Shown one piece after another: positions 1 to 8,579 of a DNA stretch of 64,000 nt. Location: contig CAJNDS010002156.1 of NCBI GenBank assembly GCA_905221605.1, positions 283,001 to 347,000 of the forward strand, given 5' to 3'. The notes under the pieces were generated by a model that searched no databases, was not told where the DNA came from, and saw nothing but the letters and a program-made list of their open reading frames with translations. Position 1 is the first letter of the stretch; every line of letters starts with the position of its first letter. Position numbers and translations under genes: made by a program. Source of the DNA: Symbiodinium natans (taxonomy: Eukaryota; Sar; Dinophyceae; Suessiales; Symbiodiniaceae).

Positions 1-12
1 CCAAACTTCTAG

Positions 13-137
13 ATCCAAGCCGGCAAGCTCGCCAAACTCCAAGCTGAATCTCACATCGTTTCAATTTCGATGCATTTACAGAGCTTCCCAGTCGAGGACA
101 ATTTGAGCAACTCAGCTTTCCGCCGCCTTCTGTGCCA
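13..137 (+). CDS. Two candidate internal exons, unknown protein
   Basis: Exon 13-57 follows an AG (TTCTAG) and ends before GTTTCA; it reads IQAGKLAKLQAESHI. Exon 82-137 follows TTTACAG and ends before GTAGGC; it reads SFPVEDNLSNSAFRRLLC. Both are phase 0 at the junction and the third codon positions are G/C rich. The intron between them would be only 24 bp, which is very short, so one splice site may be misplaced. The gene begins outside the window to the left. No family recognised. Confidence 0.3.
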
Positions 138-728
138 GTAGGCAGCGGATCGGGTTTGCCTGCAGCTCAAGCATGAAAAATGGCCAACCTCTAACCCCTA
201 AACCCTCAACCCTTAATCCCTAAACCGCACAAACTATTTCTTTGGCACCTGGTAACTTACCTTTAAGGAAAGACCCGGCTGACCGACCGTTCAGGGTATT
301 TCCTTCGTGGGCGGACCCGAATAAATTCAGCCCATGACATCAGCCTTTTCAGTGCGATGGTGGCTCACTTGGGAAGCAACTACGCCCGTATCCAAGGCTA
401 GAAACCCGCATTGTGCGGATCCAAGTACTGGAGGACTAAGCACTAAAGCCACTAAAGCCCGATAACGGGTTGCAAAAGATATCAACACATTCACTCCTGG
501 AGGGTTCTACCACTAGTGCCAGCAAAGTTAGATGAAGTCACCCGATGCAGTGACACCAACTCTCCTTCCTAGCATTTTCTCTCCTGTCCACAACGCTTCA
601 GCGTGTGCTTGTGTGGCTCTTCAACACTTTGTTCTCTGGAGAGGCTGGGGCCTGGCTATGGACGAAGCCTCTAAGCCAGAAACCGTAGGGGGGGGTCTTC
701 CTTCTCGTGGCCCCCCCTTACTGAACAG
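138..728. other. No firm gene; degenerate telomere-like stretch and loose open frames
   Basis: A degenerate CCCTAAA-like stretch lies at 187-225. A plus frame from about 331 to 466 is open and could be exon, but several competing frames are open too, so no exon is called. The rest is unassigned intron-like sequence. Confidence 0.3.
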
Positions 729-1981
729 ATCGAAGGCACTCAACGCCCGTCGCCCGAAGACGTCAAAGGAACCCCCGCTGATGCCCCCCCCCCCGCCCTA
801 ACCCAAAAACCCTAAACCCTATATAATAAACACTAAACCCTAAACCCTAAACCCCAAATCCCAAACCCTAAACCCCAAACCTAAACCCTAAACCCTAAAC
901 CCTAAACCCTAAACCCTAAACCCTAAACCCTAAACCCTAAACCCTAAACCCTAAACCCTAAACCCTAAACCCTAAACCCTCGCCCTCCAGAGGCTCTCAC
1001 GACCCCGGCGCTGCATCAACGACTTCACCGTCTTCCCCGGCTCCGTCGATGCGGCCATCTGGGTTGCAATTTAAAGGTGTAGGGTTTAGGGTTTAGGGTT
1101 TAGGGTTTAGGGTTTAGGGTTTAGGGTTTAGGGTTTAGGGTTTAGGGTTTAGGTACGGAGTTTGGGGGGTTAAGGGCTTAGAAGCCCCCATTCACTTGAC
1201 CTGACAGAAAAAATGGAAGATTCTGGAAGACCTGTCAAAACCTGCTAGGAGATACGTATCCGCCGAGGCCTGGGGCCGTAGGTGTATGGGGAGCACAAAG
1301 CAGGCACCCCCTCCCCAACCCCACTCCCCCCCACTCACACCCACACCCCCACCCCCCCCCAGCCCCCCCCCCCCCCCCCCCACCCCCCACCCCCGCCCAC
1401 CCCCGCCCACCCCCGCCCACCCCCGCCCACCGGGAATGACCCGGCGCAGCTGCAGAGCTTCAAGGTGCCGTGGTTGCGGCCTCCACATGCTCAGGCGGCC
1501 GCGCTGGGCCAGGCCGAGGCGGGTCGCGTAGCGTCAAAAACAACGTACACGGCAACCAAAAGATTCTCGGTGCACGACACGAGATCCGAACTGAATTGTC
1601 TCTATCTTAATCTCTCTCTCTCTCTCCGCTTTCTCTATTCTCTTCTCTCTCCCTCATCATTCATTCATTAATTCTCTCTCTCTCTCTCTCTTTCAGTCTC
1701 CCTCTCTTTCTCATTTTAGTTATCTCTTCCATTCCCTTTCTCATTCTCTGTCTCATTCTCTTGTTCAGGCTCTCACGCTCTCATCTCACTCTCTCTCTCT
1801 CTCACACGTGAGGGGTGATTTGCGAAGGGGCCATTCCCCAAAACGACTCCAAAACGCCTCAACCCGAAACCCTAAACCCTAATTAAAACCCTAAACCCTA
1901 AACCCAAGCACAGGCACCATTGGGACATGGGCCGCGACACCTCAAACACGAACCATGGCTGTTTGCGAGGAGCCATTTGGG
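729..1981 (+). CDS. Five-exon chain, unknown protein (gene X1, part)
   Basis: Exons read by eye: 729-782 (IEGTQRPSPEDVKGTPAD), 991-1062 (contains INDFTVFPGSVDAAIW), 1208-1281 (contains KWKILEDLSKPARRYV), 1458-1522 (contains FKVPWLRPPHAQAAALGQAE) and 1914-1981 (contains TIGTWAATPQTRTMAVCEEP). All five junction phases agree (0/0, 0/0, 2/1, 1/2) and every exon starts after AG. The donors are GC, GTTGCA, GTGTAT, GTCGCG and GTTTCCG. The introns hold a CCCTAAA tract and a TTTAGGG tract (first two), a C-rich tract, a CT-rich tract plus CCCTAAA, and lastly a family A element that itself supplies the donor at 1982. The third and fourth exons have a diverged copy at 8096-8528. No known domain. It may be the 5' part of the next chain. 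Inferred from sequence only. Confidence 0.45.
797..980 (-). repeat. CCCTAAA tract
   Basis: Near the 3' end of the inferred intron 783-990; degenerate at left, perfect at right. Confidence 0.95.
1078..1153 (+). repeat. TTTAGGG tract
   Basis: 15 bp after the donor at 1063. Confidence 0.95.
1353..1432 (+). repeat. C-rich low-complexity tract in an intron
   Basis: Runs of C with CACCC and CGCCCAC units, within the intron 1282-1457. A matching C-rich stretch is in the homologous intron at about 8200-8275. Confidence 0.85.
1600..1803 (+). repeat. CT-rich polypyrimidine tract in an intron
   Basis: Mostly CT dinucleotide repeats, about 200 bp, within the intron 1523-1913. Confidence 0.85.
1866..1905 (-). 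repeat. CCCTAAA tract
   Basis: Just before the acceptor at 1913. Confidence 0.9.
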
Positions 1982-2085
1982 GTTTCCGAACTAGGAGTAC
2001 CCTTTTTGGGGGTCCCTTTAAGGGATTCTACTCTATTTGGGTATAAAGGGGGGGTACCACTCTTTTGAGAAAATACCCATTTCGC
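1980..2085 (+). mobile_element. Family A inverted-repeat element (A1)
   Basis: Starts GGGTTTCCGAAC and ends with a loose inverted copy; core GGGATTCTACTCTATTTGGG. Its first GT is the inferred donor of the exon 1914-1981. Confidence 0.6.
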
Positions 2086-2096
2086 GTGATACTTCA

Positions 2097-2270
2097 TTTG
2101 TGTCCCTCATCCTCGTGACTGTGCACTGTCGAGACAGCAAACGCACCGAAACTGGGCGCCAACATTGCGGTTGGCTGGACTCCCCCAAATACAGCTCGGG
2201 CGTGGTTAATTTCTTAAACTCAAAAAACGCTTTGCGGACACAAAACGCACGGATGCCGGAACCCCTCCAC
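2097..2270 (+). repeat. Dispersed repeat, copy 1
   Basis: CGCTTTGCGGACACAAAACG and about 16 more bases match 51807-51842 with one change; the CTCATCCTCGTGACTG and CTCCCCCAAATACAGCTCGG stretches also match. The plus frame reads NALRTQNARMPEP in both copies. Confidence 0.75.
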
Positions 2271-2430
2271 CCCCCGGAACCCCGCCTCTTAACACGTGAA
2301 CCCTTCGGCTGCGCATTCGGGAGAAAGAGAAAAGAGCGAGCCCGACAAAATTCTCTTGCGGGCAAGATAGAGACAGGCTTCCACCGGGAAATTACAGCTG
2401 GCTTCCTGTTGAACCAACGAGGATTATGGA

Positions 2431-2475
2431 GCCCTAAACCCTAAACCCGAAACCCTAAACCCTAAACCCTAAACT
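2431..2475 (-). repeat. CCCTAAA tract
   Basis: 38 bp before the exon at 2513. Confidence 0.9.
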
Positions 2476-2512
2476 CTCATCACAAAACACGCTGATGCCC
2501 TCGAAATCCCAG

Positions 2513-4369
2513 GCTGGGCCTCCTTCGCATGGCCACCGGAGGAGACGAACTCAAGCCGCTGGTGCTCACCTTGCTGGGTTTAGGGTTTAGGGTTTAGGGT
2601 TTAGGGTTTAGGGTTTAGGGTTTAGGGTTTAGGGTTTAGGGTTTAGGGTTTAGGGTTTAGGGTTTAGGGTTTAGGGTTAGGGTTTAGGGTTCAGGGTTGA
2701 GGGTTTAGGGTTCAGGGTTCCTTGCTCGCATCTTGTGGCCGAGTGTAGCTTCGAGCTTAGAAAAACGTCCTGACACGGAGCGCGCGGCGATCTCGGGCCA
2801 GGAGCTCCATAAGGTTTTGAACCGTTTAGGGTTTAGGGTTTAGGGTTTAGGGTTTCGGGTTGAGGGTTTAGGGTTTAGGGCTTCGGGTTAAGGTTTGGGA
2901 CTTAGCAAGGGTCGTGCTTGAGTTTATTCAGGCTTCGAGTTCTCATGACGTTCCTCGGCCTTCAATGATACTCTAGTCAATAATCCGGATTGCCGACGTG
3001 GATGGTTGCCCACGTCGTGACTAAGTAGATCACCAAAAGCAAGTGCTCCTGCTCGGCCAACAGCGAAGTTCAGGGACAGTTTTACCGGAGCTGGCGGAGC
3101 ATAAGGAAGAAGAGTGGAGGCATCATGGTTTACAGCCCATGTCACATGAACCCTAAACCCTAAACCCTAAACCCTAAACCCCGAACCAAGGGCCCGGCAC
3201 TTGAGCTCGCCCAAGGGTGCGAAGTCCACCTGGACCAGCGCGTGCTGCGCACCTCGGAATCTGGGAGCACAGGCGTCGCCCGCGGAGCATTTAAGTTCGG
3301 ATGATAAGTTCGGGCATTTGGGATCATTTGCGCTCGGAGCCTTGAAGTTCGCAGATGCACACAGACCCTCGGTAGGGCTTGCCTCGACGGCACCTATGCA
3401 CTGTCTGGGGCATTCCCGCAAGCTCCGACAAGTGCTTGGTGGCGTGCACATCTCGCCGAACCGGTGGAGCACCTCGGCCAGCAGAATCCGATGATGGGTG
3501 TGCACGCTCACGTGCGCAAAACCACAGGGCATGCCCATAGCCTGAGACCGATTCCATGTGATGCCAAGGGTTCAGGGGTATAGATGGGTATGGTATAGGA
3601 TGCAGTGGGTGGTTAAGACGATTAAGGCTAAGAGCTTGGATCATCGCAGAAAGAAAGCTCAGGAAAGCGGAGTGCCCATCATCTCCCGGGAAGAAGCAGC
3701 ACCTGCAAACCTTACCCTGGCCCTTCTTTCTTTCAGACCTCAAGTTGCCAAGAGCCCCCTACCAAGAAAGGGATACCCTTGAATTGAACTCGAGCTCTGC
3801 AAACTGCATCTGGGGTCTGAAACAAGTCCGGGCAATGCTTTGCAGTCGGAGGACCGCGTTGATGACGTTCGGTATGATGGCTTTGTCGGCAACATGCACC
3901 GCAGCTGCAATCTCACCGTACCTGAGAAAAGTCAAGTGCCGCGCAGGCCAGAGGTTGCATCATGATTCTGACATGCTTGTGGCCGGAGTGTCGCCACTGG
4001 TGGCAGAAGCACCCGCCATGTTTGAACAGGAGGACAGGAGTGCTTATGTGGCCATGTAAAGCAAACTTTTCTACATGCCCTGGGTTAATGCCCATTGTTT
4101 GCCGAATGGGGGATCTGGATGCTCCGCACCCCGCCTTTCGTGCGACTGAGAGGATGTGTTCTTGCACATATTATTTTAGGTCGCCAAGAACGCACGCCCT
4201 TCCGGCCATGATGTTCACACCTCTTTTGCATTTAGCGCTCCCGGCTTTTGAGTCTGCAGCAGTAGGCTTCTTACCCCAAGAGTCTGGAACCCTGTTTCAA
4301 TTGCTATACCTTTTATGCAGACCTTGGGGCGGCTGCTTCCTGACGCCAGCTTGGGCATCCCAACTCGAA
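2513..4369 (+). CDS. Nine-exon chain, unknown protein (gene X2 or continuation of X1)
   Basis: Exons: 2513-2577 (LLRMATGGDELKPLVLTLL), 2761-2823 (KRPDTERAAISGQELHKVLN), 2906-2949, 3029-3140 (CSCSANSEVQGQFYRSWRSI), 3216-3294 (CEVHLDQRVLRTSESGST), 3355-3557 (AEPVEHLGQQNPMMGVHAHV), 3635-4055 (contains RKVKCRAGQRLHHDSDMLVA), 4180-4261 and 4321-4369. All eight junction phases agree, giving about 370 residues with no stop. Introns are 51-183 bp. The first starts GTTTAGGG at 2578 and is nearly all telomere repeat; the second also starts GTTTAGGG (2824). Two acceptors are classic pyrimidine-rich (TTATTTTAG, CCTTTTATGCAG) and one donor is GTAAAG. Start and stop codons were not found in this stretch. 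No domain recognised; a Cys-rich patch occurs in the fourth exon. The length of the phase-consistent chain is the best argument that it is real. Confidence 0.5.
2578..2722 (+). repeat. TTTAGGG tract forming an intron 5' end
   Basis: Begins exactly at the inferred donor; about 20 units. Confidence 0.95.
2824..2895 (+). repeat. TTTAGGG tract forming an intron 5' end
   Basis: Begins exactly at the donor of the exon 2761-2823. Confidence 0.95.
3150..3184 (-). repeat. CCCTAAA tract
   Basis: In the intron 3141-3215. Confidence 0.9.
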
Positions 4370-4375
4370 GTCCGA

Positions 4376-4495
4376 AAACCCAAAACCCAAAACCCAAAAC
4401 CCTAAACTCCCTAAACTCCCTAAACTCCCTAAACTCCCTAAACTCCCTAAACCCTAAACCCTAAACCCTAAACTCCCTAGACCCTAAACCCTAAA
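4376..4495 (-). repeat. CCCTAAA and CTCCCTAAA tract
   Basis: Includes an expanded 9-bp variant (CTCCCTAAA) in about six copies, after the donor at 4370. Confidence 0.9.
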
Positions 4496-4534
4496 ACGCA
4501 AACCGGGAAGGGAAGCCCAGGAGTGATTTGCTAG

Positions 4535-4555
4535 TGAACTCTGCGCCATTCGGGG
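4535..4555 (+). CDS. Possible micro-exon before a family A intron
   Basis: A 21-bp stretch between AG (TTTGCTAG) and the GTTTACC donor that is also the left terminus of a family A element. It reads ELCAIRG in one phase. It fits the neighbouring exon at 4709 only if entered in phase 2, which the exon at 4321 does not offer in the frame chosen, so this link is weak. Confidence 0.2.
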
Positions 4556-4640
4556 GTTTACCATATTCGGGGGGGTACCTTATTGGGGTCCTTAATTATT
4601 ACAAGAGGATCCTACTATGTCGGGGGTCTTTATCAGGGAT
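4553..4640 (+). mobile_element. Family A element (A2)
   Basis: GGGGTTTACCATATTCGGGG at the left and core GGATCCTACTATGTCGGGGG; it runs into a CCCTAAA tract at the right, so its right terminus is replaced. Confidence 0.65.
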
Positions 4641-4695
4641 AACCCTAAACCCTAAACCCTAAACCCTAAACCCTAAACCCTGAACCCTAAACCCC
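4641..4695 (-). repeat. CCCTAAA tract
   Basis: Before the acceptor at 4708; fused to family A element A2. Confidence 0.9.
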
Positions 4696-4708
4696 CATCC
4701 TGTGCCAG

Positions 4709-4953
4709 GCTGCGCAGCTTTGGTGCTGGGCCCGGGTTGCCCCTGATCACCCGGCTTCATGGAGATGCCGTACCTGGGCGAAGAGGTGCCGACAGGCGGA
4801 CGTTTAGGGTTTAGGGTTTAGGGTTTAGGGTTTAGGGTTTAGGGTTTGGTTTAGGGTTTAGGGTTTGGTTTAGGGTTTAGGGTTTAGGGTTTAGGGTTTA
4901 GGGTTTAGGGCTTAGGGCTTAGGGTTTAGGGTTTAGGGTTTAGGGTTTAGGGT

Positions 4954-4999
<46 letters not shown>

Positions 5000-6366
5000 G
5001 GTTTAGGGTTTAGGGTTTAGGGTTTAGGGTTTAGGTCATATCTTGGGTAGACTCTTGGGGCCAAAAGGCCGAGCATGCCTCTGTTGCCGTGGGGCTCCCC
5101 CCCCCTCTGTGACTAGATGTTCAGCAAACCCGTGGCTCTTGAGCAGAAACCGGAGTATTCCTTGCCCTGAACCCTAAACCCTAAACCCTAAACCCTAAAC
5201 CCTAAACCCCAAACCCTAAACCCTAAACCCTAAACCCTATTTCCCGAGCCTGTTTGTTTGTGTTCCATGCTGCTGCTCAGCAGCTTCTGAGCTGCCCCGG
5301 CGTGGGCTTTCTGGCTGCGAGTTTTCGGGTGTCCCGGTCGTTGGCCCTGTCTCCATGCTTCATCCTCCTGCGGCTATAGGCCCCCTGGACGCAGAGAAAG
5401 GGCCTCCCTCAAACTTGTGTGGTGGCGAGTCTCCTGGGGTCCACGACTTGCGAGTGGACCGTCTCTTCATTTCTTCCCTTCTGCTTCTTCTTCTTCACCC
5501 TAAACCCTAAACCCTAAACCCTAAACCCTAAACCCTAAACCCTAAACCCTAAACCCTAGACCCTAAACCCTAAACCCTAAACCCTAAACCCTAAACCCTC
5601 TCTGCCTCTCGCTCTGTGCTTTCTGCGCTCTCTTTAGAAGCATTCGGTCGGGCGGCTGCAGCAGGAAGAGCTCCGAGATGGCCAGTTGTGGCTCCAGCTG
5701 CTTCGAGGCTCGGTTGAACAGCACACCTCAGCTGCTAAGAGGGTTTAGGGTTTAGGGTTTAGGGTGTAGGGTTTAGGGTTTAGGGTTTAGGGTTTAGGGT
5801 TTAGGGTTTAGGGTTTAGGGTTTAGGGATTGAACAGCACACCTCAGCTGATTAAGGGCCAGGATGTTTGGAATTCCGGTGCTCGGAGTAGTAGATACTTC
5901 CGACAACCTGAGACCGGTCATCCACTCGACTTAAGGGTCACCAAAAGGGCCAAGCTTTGAAACTCCAACACCCCTGGAACCCCAGGGAGGCGCGGGGCCT
6001 AGCGGCATCAGAGACATCGACTTGCCCACTTTGAGGCCTCGGAAAGCGAAGCCGCGAAGTTGGGGGTTCATCGTTCGTCGCCTTGAGGGCCATAGGGGAG
6101 AAGCAGGTGTGGGTTGGAGGCCACATGACCTGGCGGTATAGTACCAAGCACCGAGGTACAAACAAACGTCAATATGTCATGCACAACATACAATCGCAAG
6201 AAACTGGAGGCTTGAGTAGCCAGTGGCCTGATCCGTTAGTGCGCGAAGCGGCGGTTTCAGAGTGTCCTTGGATTACCTTTTCCATAAGGTCAATGTGCGC
6301 AGAAGCGTCTGCCGCCCAGTACTATCTAAGCCAGGATGCTGTGAGACATCTGCGCCGCAAGGGCTG
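4709..6366 (+). CDS. Seven-exon chain, unknown protein (gene X3)
   Basis: Exons: 4709-4801 (LRSFGAGPGLPLITRLHGDA), 5051-5088, 5281-5453 (contains GPLDAEKGPPSNLCGGESPG), 5638-5742 (LQQEELRDGQLWLQLLRGSV), 5847-5916 (LIKGQDVWNSGARSSRYFRQ), 6014-6106 (LPTLRPRKAKPRSWGFIVRR) and one starting 6201 (contains CAEASAAQYYLSQDAVRHLR), open to a TGA at about 6366. Six junction phases agree. Two donors are the first GTTTAG of a telomere tract (4802, 5743). The intron 5743-5846 ends inside the second copy of a 21-bp flanking duplication. The first exon can also be read on the minus strand, so its strand is not certain. The link to the next exons (6535 on) probably uses a GC donor near 6364. No domain recognised. 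Confidence 0.5.
4802..5036 (+). repeat. TTTAGGG tract with GGGTTGA block
   Basis: Begins at the donor; contains eight GGGTTGA variants in a row, a homogenised sub-block. Confidence 0.95.
5166..5240 (-). repeat. CCCTAAA tract
   Basis: In the intron 5089-5280. Confidence 0.9.
5497..5599 (-). repeat. CCCTAAA tract
   Basis: Before the acceptor TCTCTTTAG at 5637. Confidence 0.95.
5714..5849 (+). repeat. 21-bp direct repeat flanking a TTTAGGG tract
   Basis: TTGAACAGCACACCTCAGCT plus G occurs at 5714-5734 and at 5829-5849, with the tract 5743-5827 between. The left copy is exon. The right copy contains the acceptor CCTCAG. Confidence 0.95.
5743..5827 (+). repeat. TTTAGGG tract with flanking duplication
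   Basis: Begins at the donor; see the 21-bp flanking repeat. Confidence 0.95.
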
Positions 6367-6478
6367 ACCATATGCTGACGATGAGTTCCTTGGGTCGATC
6401 AGGCAACATGACATTGAAGTTGGAGATGGGTGAAGAGAGGGGGGGGGGGGTGAGGAGCTTTTTCTAGCGTGCGGATTG

Positions 6479-6525
6479 AAACCCTAAACCCTAAACCCTA
6501 AACGCCAAACCCTAAACCCTAAACT
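6479..6525 (-). repeat. CCCTAAA tract
   Basis: Just before the acceptor at 6534. Confidence 0.9.
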
Positions 6526-6534
6526 TCAACCTAG

Positions 6535-6969
6535 AAACAGCACCTCCATGGAAGGAGTCGCACCAGGGTGACAAGGAACTCTACGACCAAGGGTCGGCAT
6601 GTGAGGTGTTTAGGGTTTAGGGTTTAGGGTTTAGGGTTTAGGGTTTACGGTTTAGGGTTTAAGGTTTAAGGTTCATGAGCGAAGAAGCGCAACCCACCCT
6701 TTACTCGCCATTCGAAAGGAGACCGTACCAAAAACATGCGCCGAGATTCGATTGCTTCCTCCTCATTTTCTGGAGGAACGATGGACCGAACTGATTTGAT
6801 GCAGTCTCCTCCCACTCCAACACTGACAGGATGCATGGGAGATTCCGGGCTAGGCTCAGATGGGTTCTCTTTTGCGGGCGCACGACTTGTGCACGAAACC
6901 CAGAGCCCCAACCCTGACTCCTACACTCCTGTCCATACCTTGCATGCCCTTGAATCACCAGCTGGCTAG
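6535..6969 (+). CDS. Two terminal exons with stop codon, Ser/Thr/Pro-rich C-terminus (end of gene X3)
   Basis: Exon 6535-6605 reads APPWKESHQGDKELYDQGSA and stops at a GTGTTTAGGG donor. Exon 6685-6969 starts after GCGAAG in the same phase and runs 94 codons to TAG; it contains KNMRRDSIASSSFSGGTMDR and a stretch rich in Ser, Thr and Pro. RRDSIAS resembles a basophilic kinase phosphorylation site, so the tail may be regulatory; that is inference. The intron (6606-6684, 79 bp) consists almost wholly of telomere-type repeats. This is one of the clearest cases of a coding exon pair split only by TTTAGGG repeats. Confidence 0.55.
6606..6672 (+). repeat. TTTAGGG tract
   Basis: Forms nearly the whole 79-bp intron 6606-6684. 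Confidence 0.95.
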
Positions 6970-8095
6970 CATTATCAATGCCGCCTTCCAGATAAATTTG
7001 CCTCTGGTCTCCACTCCTTCACCCATCTTGAGTCGCAAACAAGCTCTTTTATGCCTTTCCTACACAATGCGATCATGATGTTTCTAGTGCAAGAAACTGC
7101 CATTCTAAAAAGCAGTCTGTCTGATGTGTACCTTTGCCGTGTTGTCGGCGATGTCAATGTATGTGTATGTGTATATGTATATACATACATATGCATATAT
7201 GTATATGTAGACACACATATACATATATATATATATATATACATGTCGTTCGGCTGAACTGGGCTACATGTAGTTCAGCCTCATGGCTTCGATTGGACGA
7301 CTTGGGAGCGTAAGGACTTTGCTATTTGTGCACTAAGCCGGCGGAAGACGCCGGAGCGTTGGTCCTGCAATCTTCTGCAAGGTCACGGCTGGGCTAGTAG
7401 ATGCCATTTCCGGACCTGACAGCATTTCGCCCTCAGCTTCTGCCTTCAACCCGAGCGTAAATAGTTGGACTGGGCCGCTGAACATTATAAGGTCACAAAG
7501 TCAAAACGCACAAGCACGCTCTCAAACGATTGTATCATGACCGACATCGCTCACTGCGAACTGAGACTGAGTCCGCACTGGTTTTCAGCGCATGGTCGCA
7601 AGGCCGTGCGATAGCTTGCAGGATTTAGGCTTGGAGGTTTAGAGTTTTGGTGTGGGCTGCTGCAGTTGCATGCATCGGGGGGGCGCTGCCCCTAAAGACC
7701 TCTGAAATCTCATCAGTCTGTAGCAGGTGCAGGAAGCTCGAAGGACACGACTGCGATTCTCTATCTGTTGTGACGTACAGCTAGCTCCATGGTCCACGAA
7801 CTCTTGTTTGCGTTGAACACTGCTAGAGAAGATCGGGGCACACCTGCCGTGGTGTCCCTCTGCTTGGACACTGCGCTATCACATGGTGGCTAAACTGACT
7901 TATATATTGATATACAGCGCTGTGAGATGGATTGCAGCGGGCGGAGATGCTAAGATCGGCAAATTCCCAGCAGTCCAAATGGGCTGAATACCCAACATCC
8001 TCGGATTCAGAGCTTATGGTCATGAAGGAATTCTGAGGCAAATGCTGCATGCAGCACTGTCGAACCAGAGAAGAAATCTGCGATCTAATTGAAAG
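6970..8095. other. Intergenic-looking stretch with a TA/TG microsatellite
   Basis: Follows the inferred gene end at 6969. Holds a TG/TA array at about 7151-7243 and no telomere tract. No coding frame of good quality was picked out, though short exons cannot be excluded. Confidence 0.35.
7151..7243 (+). repeat. TG/TA microsatellite
   Basis: TATGTG and TATA repeats with ACATAT units in the intergenic stretch. Confidence 0.85.
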
Positions 8096-8528
8096 GGTAC
8101 TAAAGCAAACCCCTGCGGAAGGGCTCGATAATCCGTCGAGGCCTCGGGCCGGAGGTGTATAGGTTGTGAGAACAGGCACCCCCCTCCAAATCGTCCGCAA
8201 ACGCCCCTCCCACCAGCAAACCTCCCCTGCCCCGCCCCCCCTCCCCCCTTCCCCCCTTCCCCCCACTCCCCCTACCTTCCCTTGAGGGGCCTGGCTCAAC
8301 CCTACGATCAATCCAAGCCCAAAAAACCCTAAAGCCTAAACCCCAAAGCGTGAACCTTGAGCCCGAAGCCCTCAATCCTAAACTAACCCTCAACCCTAAA
8401 CCCCAAACCATAAACCATAAACCCGGAACCCTAAACCCTAAACCCAACCCTTATTGCTTGGGGTCCAGCGACTTGGGCGCTGCGGAATCACCATGCTCAC
8501 GCGGATGCGCTGGGCCGGGCCGAGGCGG
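8096..8528 (+). CDS. Two exons homologous to those at 1208-1522
   Basis: Exon 8096-8154 reads VLKQTPAEGLDNPSRPRAG and ends at GTGTAT; exon 8469-8528 reads TWALRNHHAHADALGRAEAG and ends at GTCGCG. The second matches VPWLRPPHAQAAALGQAEAG in the exon at 1458-1522, with the donor kept. The intron between them is C-rich in both copies, but only this copy holds a telomere-like tract (8328-8450). This gives a filled-versus-empty comparison for one intron. The function is unknown. Confidence 0.4.
8328..8450 (-). repeat. Degenerate CCCTAAA tract
   Basis: Present in this intron but absent from the homologous intron at 1282-1457. Confidence 0.8.
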
Positions 8529-8579
8529 GTCGCGTAGCGTTAAAATTAGTCTCGACTGCTACAGCTTGGGGCTTTCCAG

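Noticed and set aside
1-5040. A real chromosome end, from the dense telomere repeats
   Set aside because: Tracts occur across the whole window in both orientations with unique sequence on both sides; they are interstitial.
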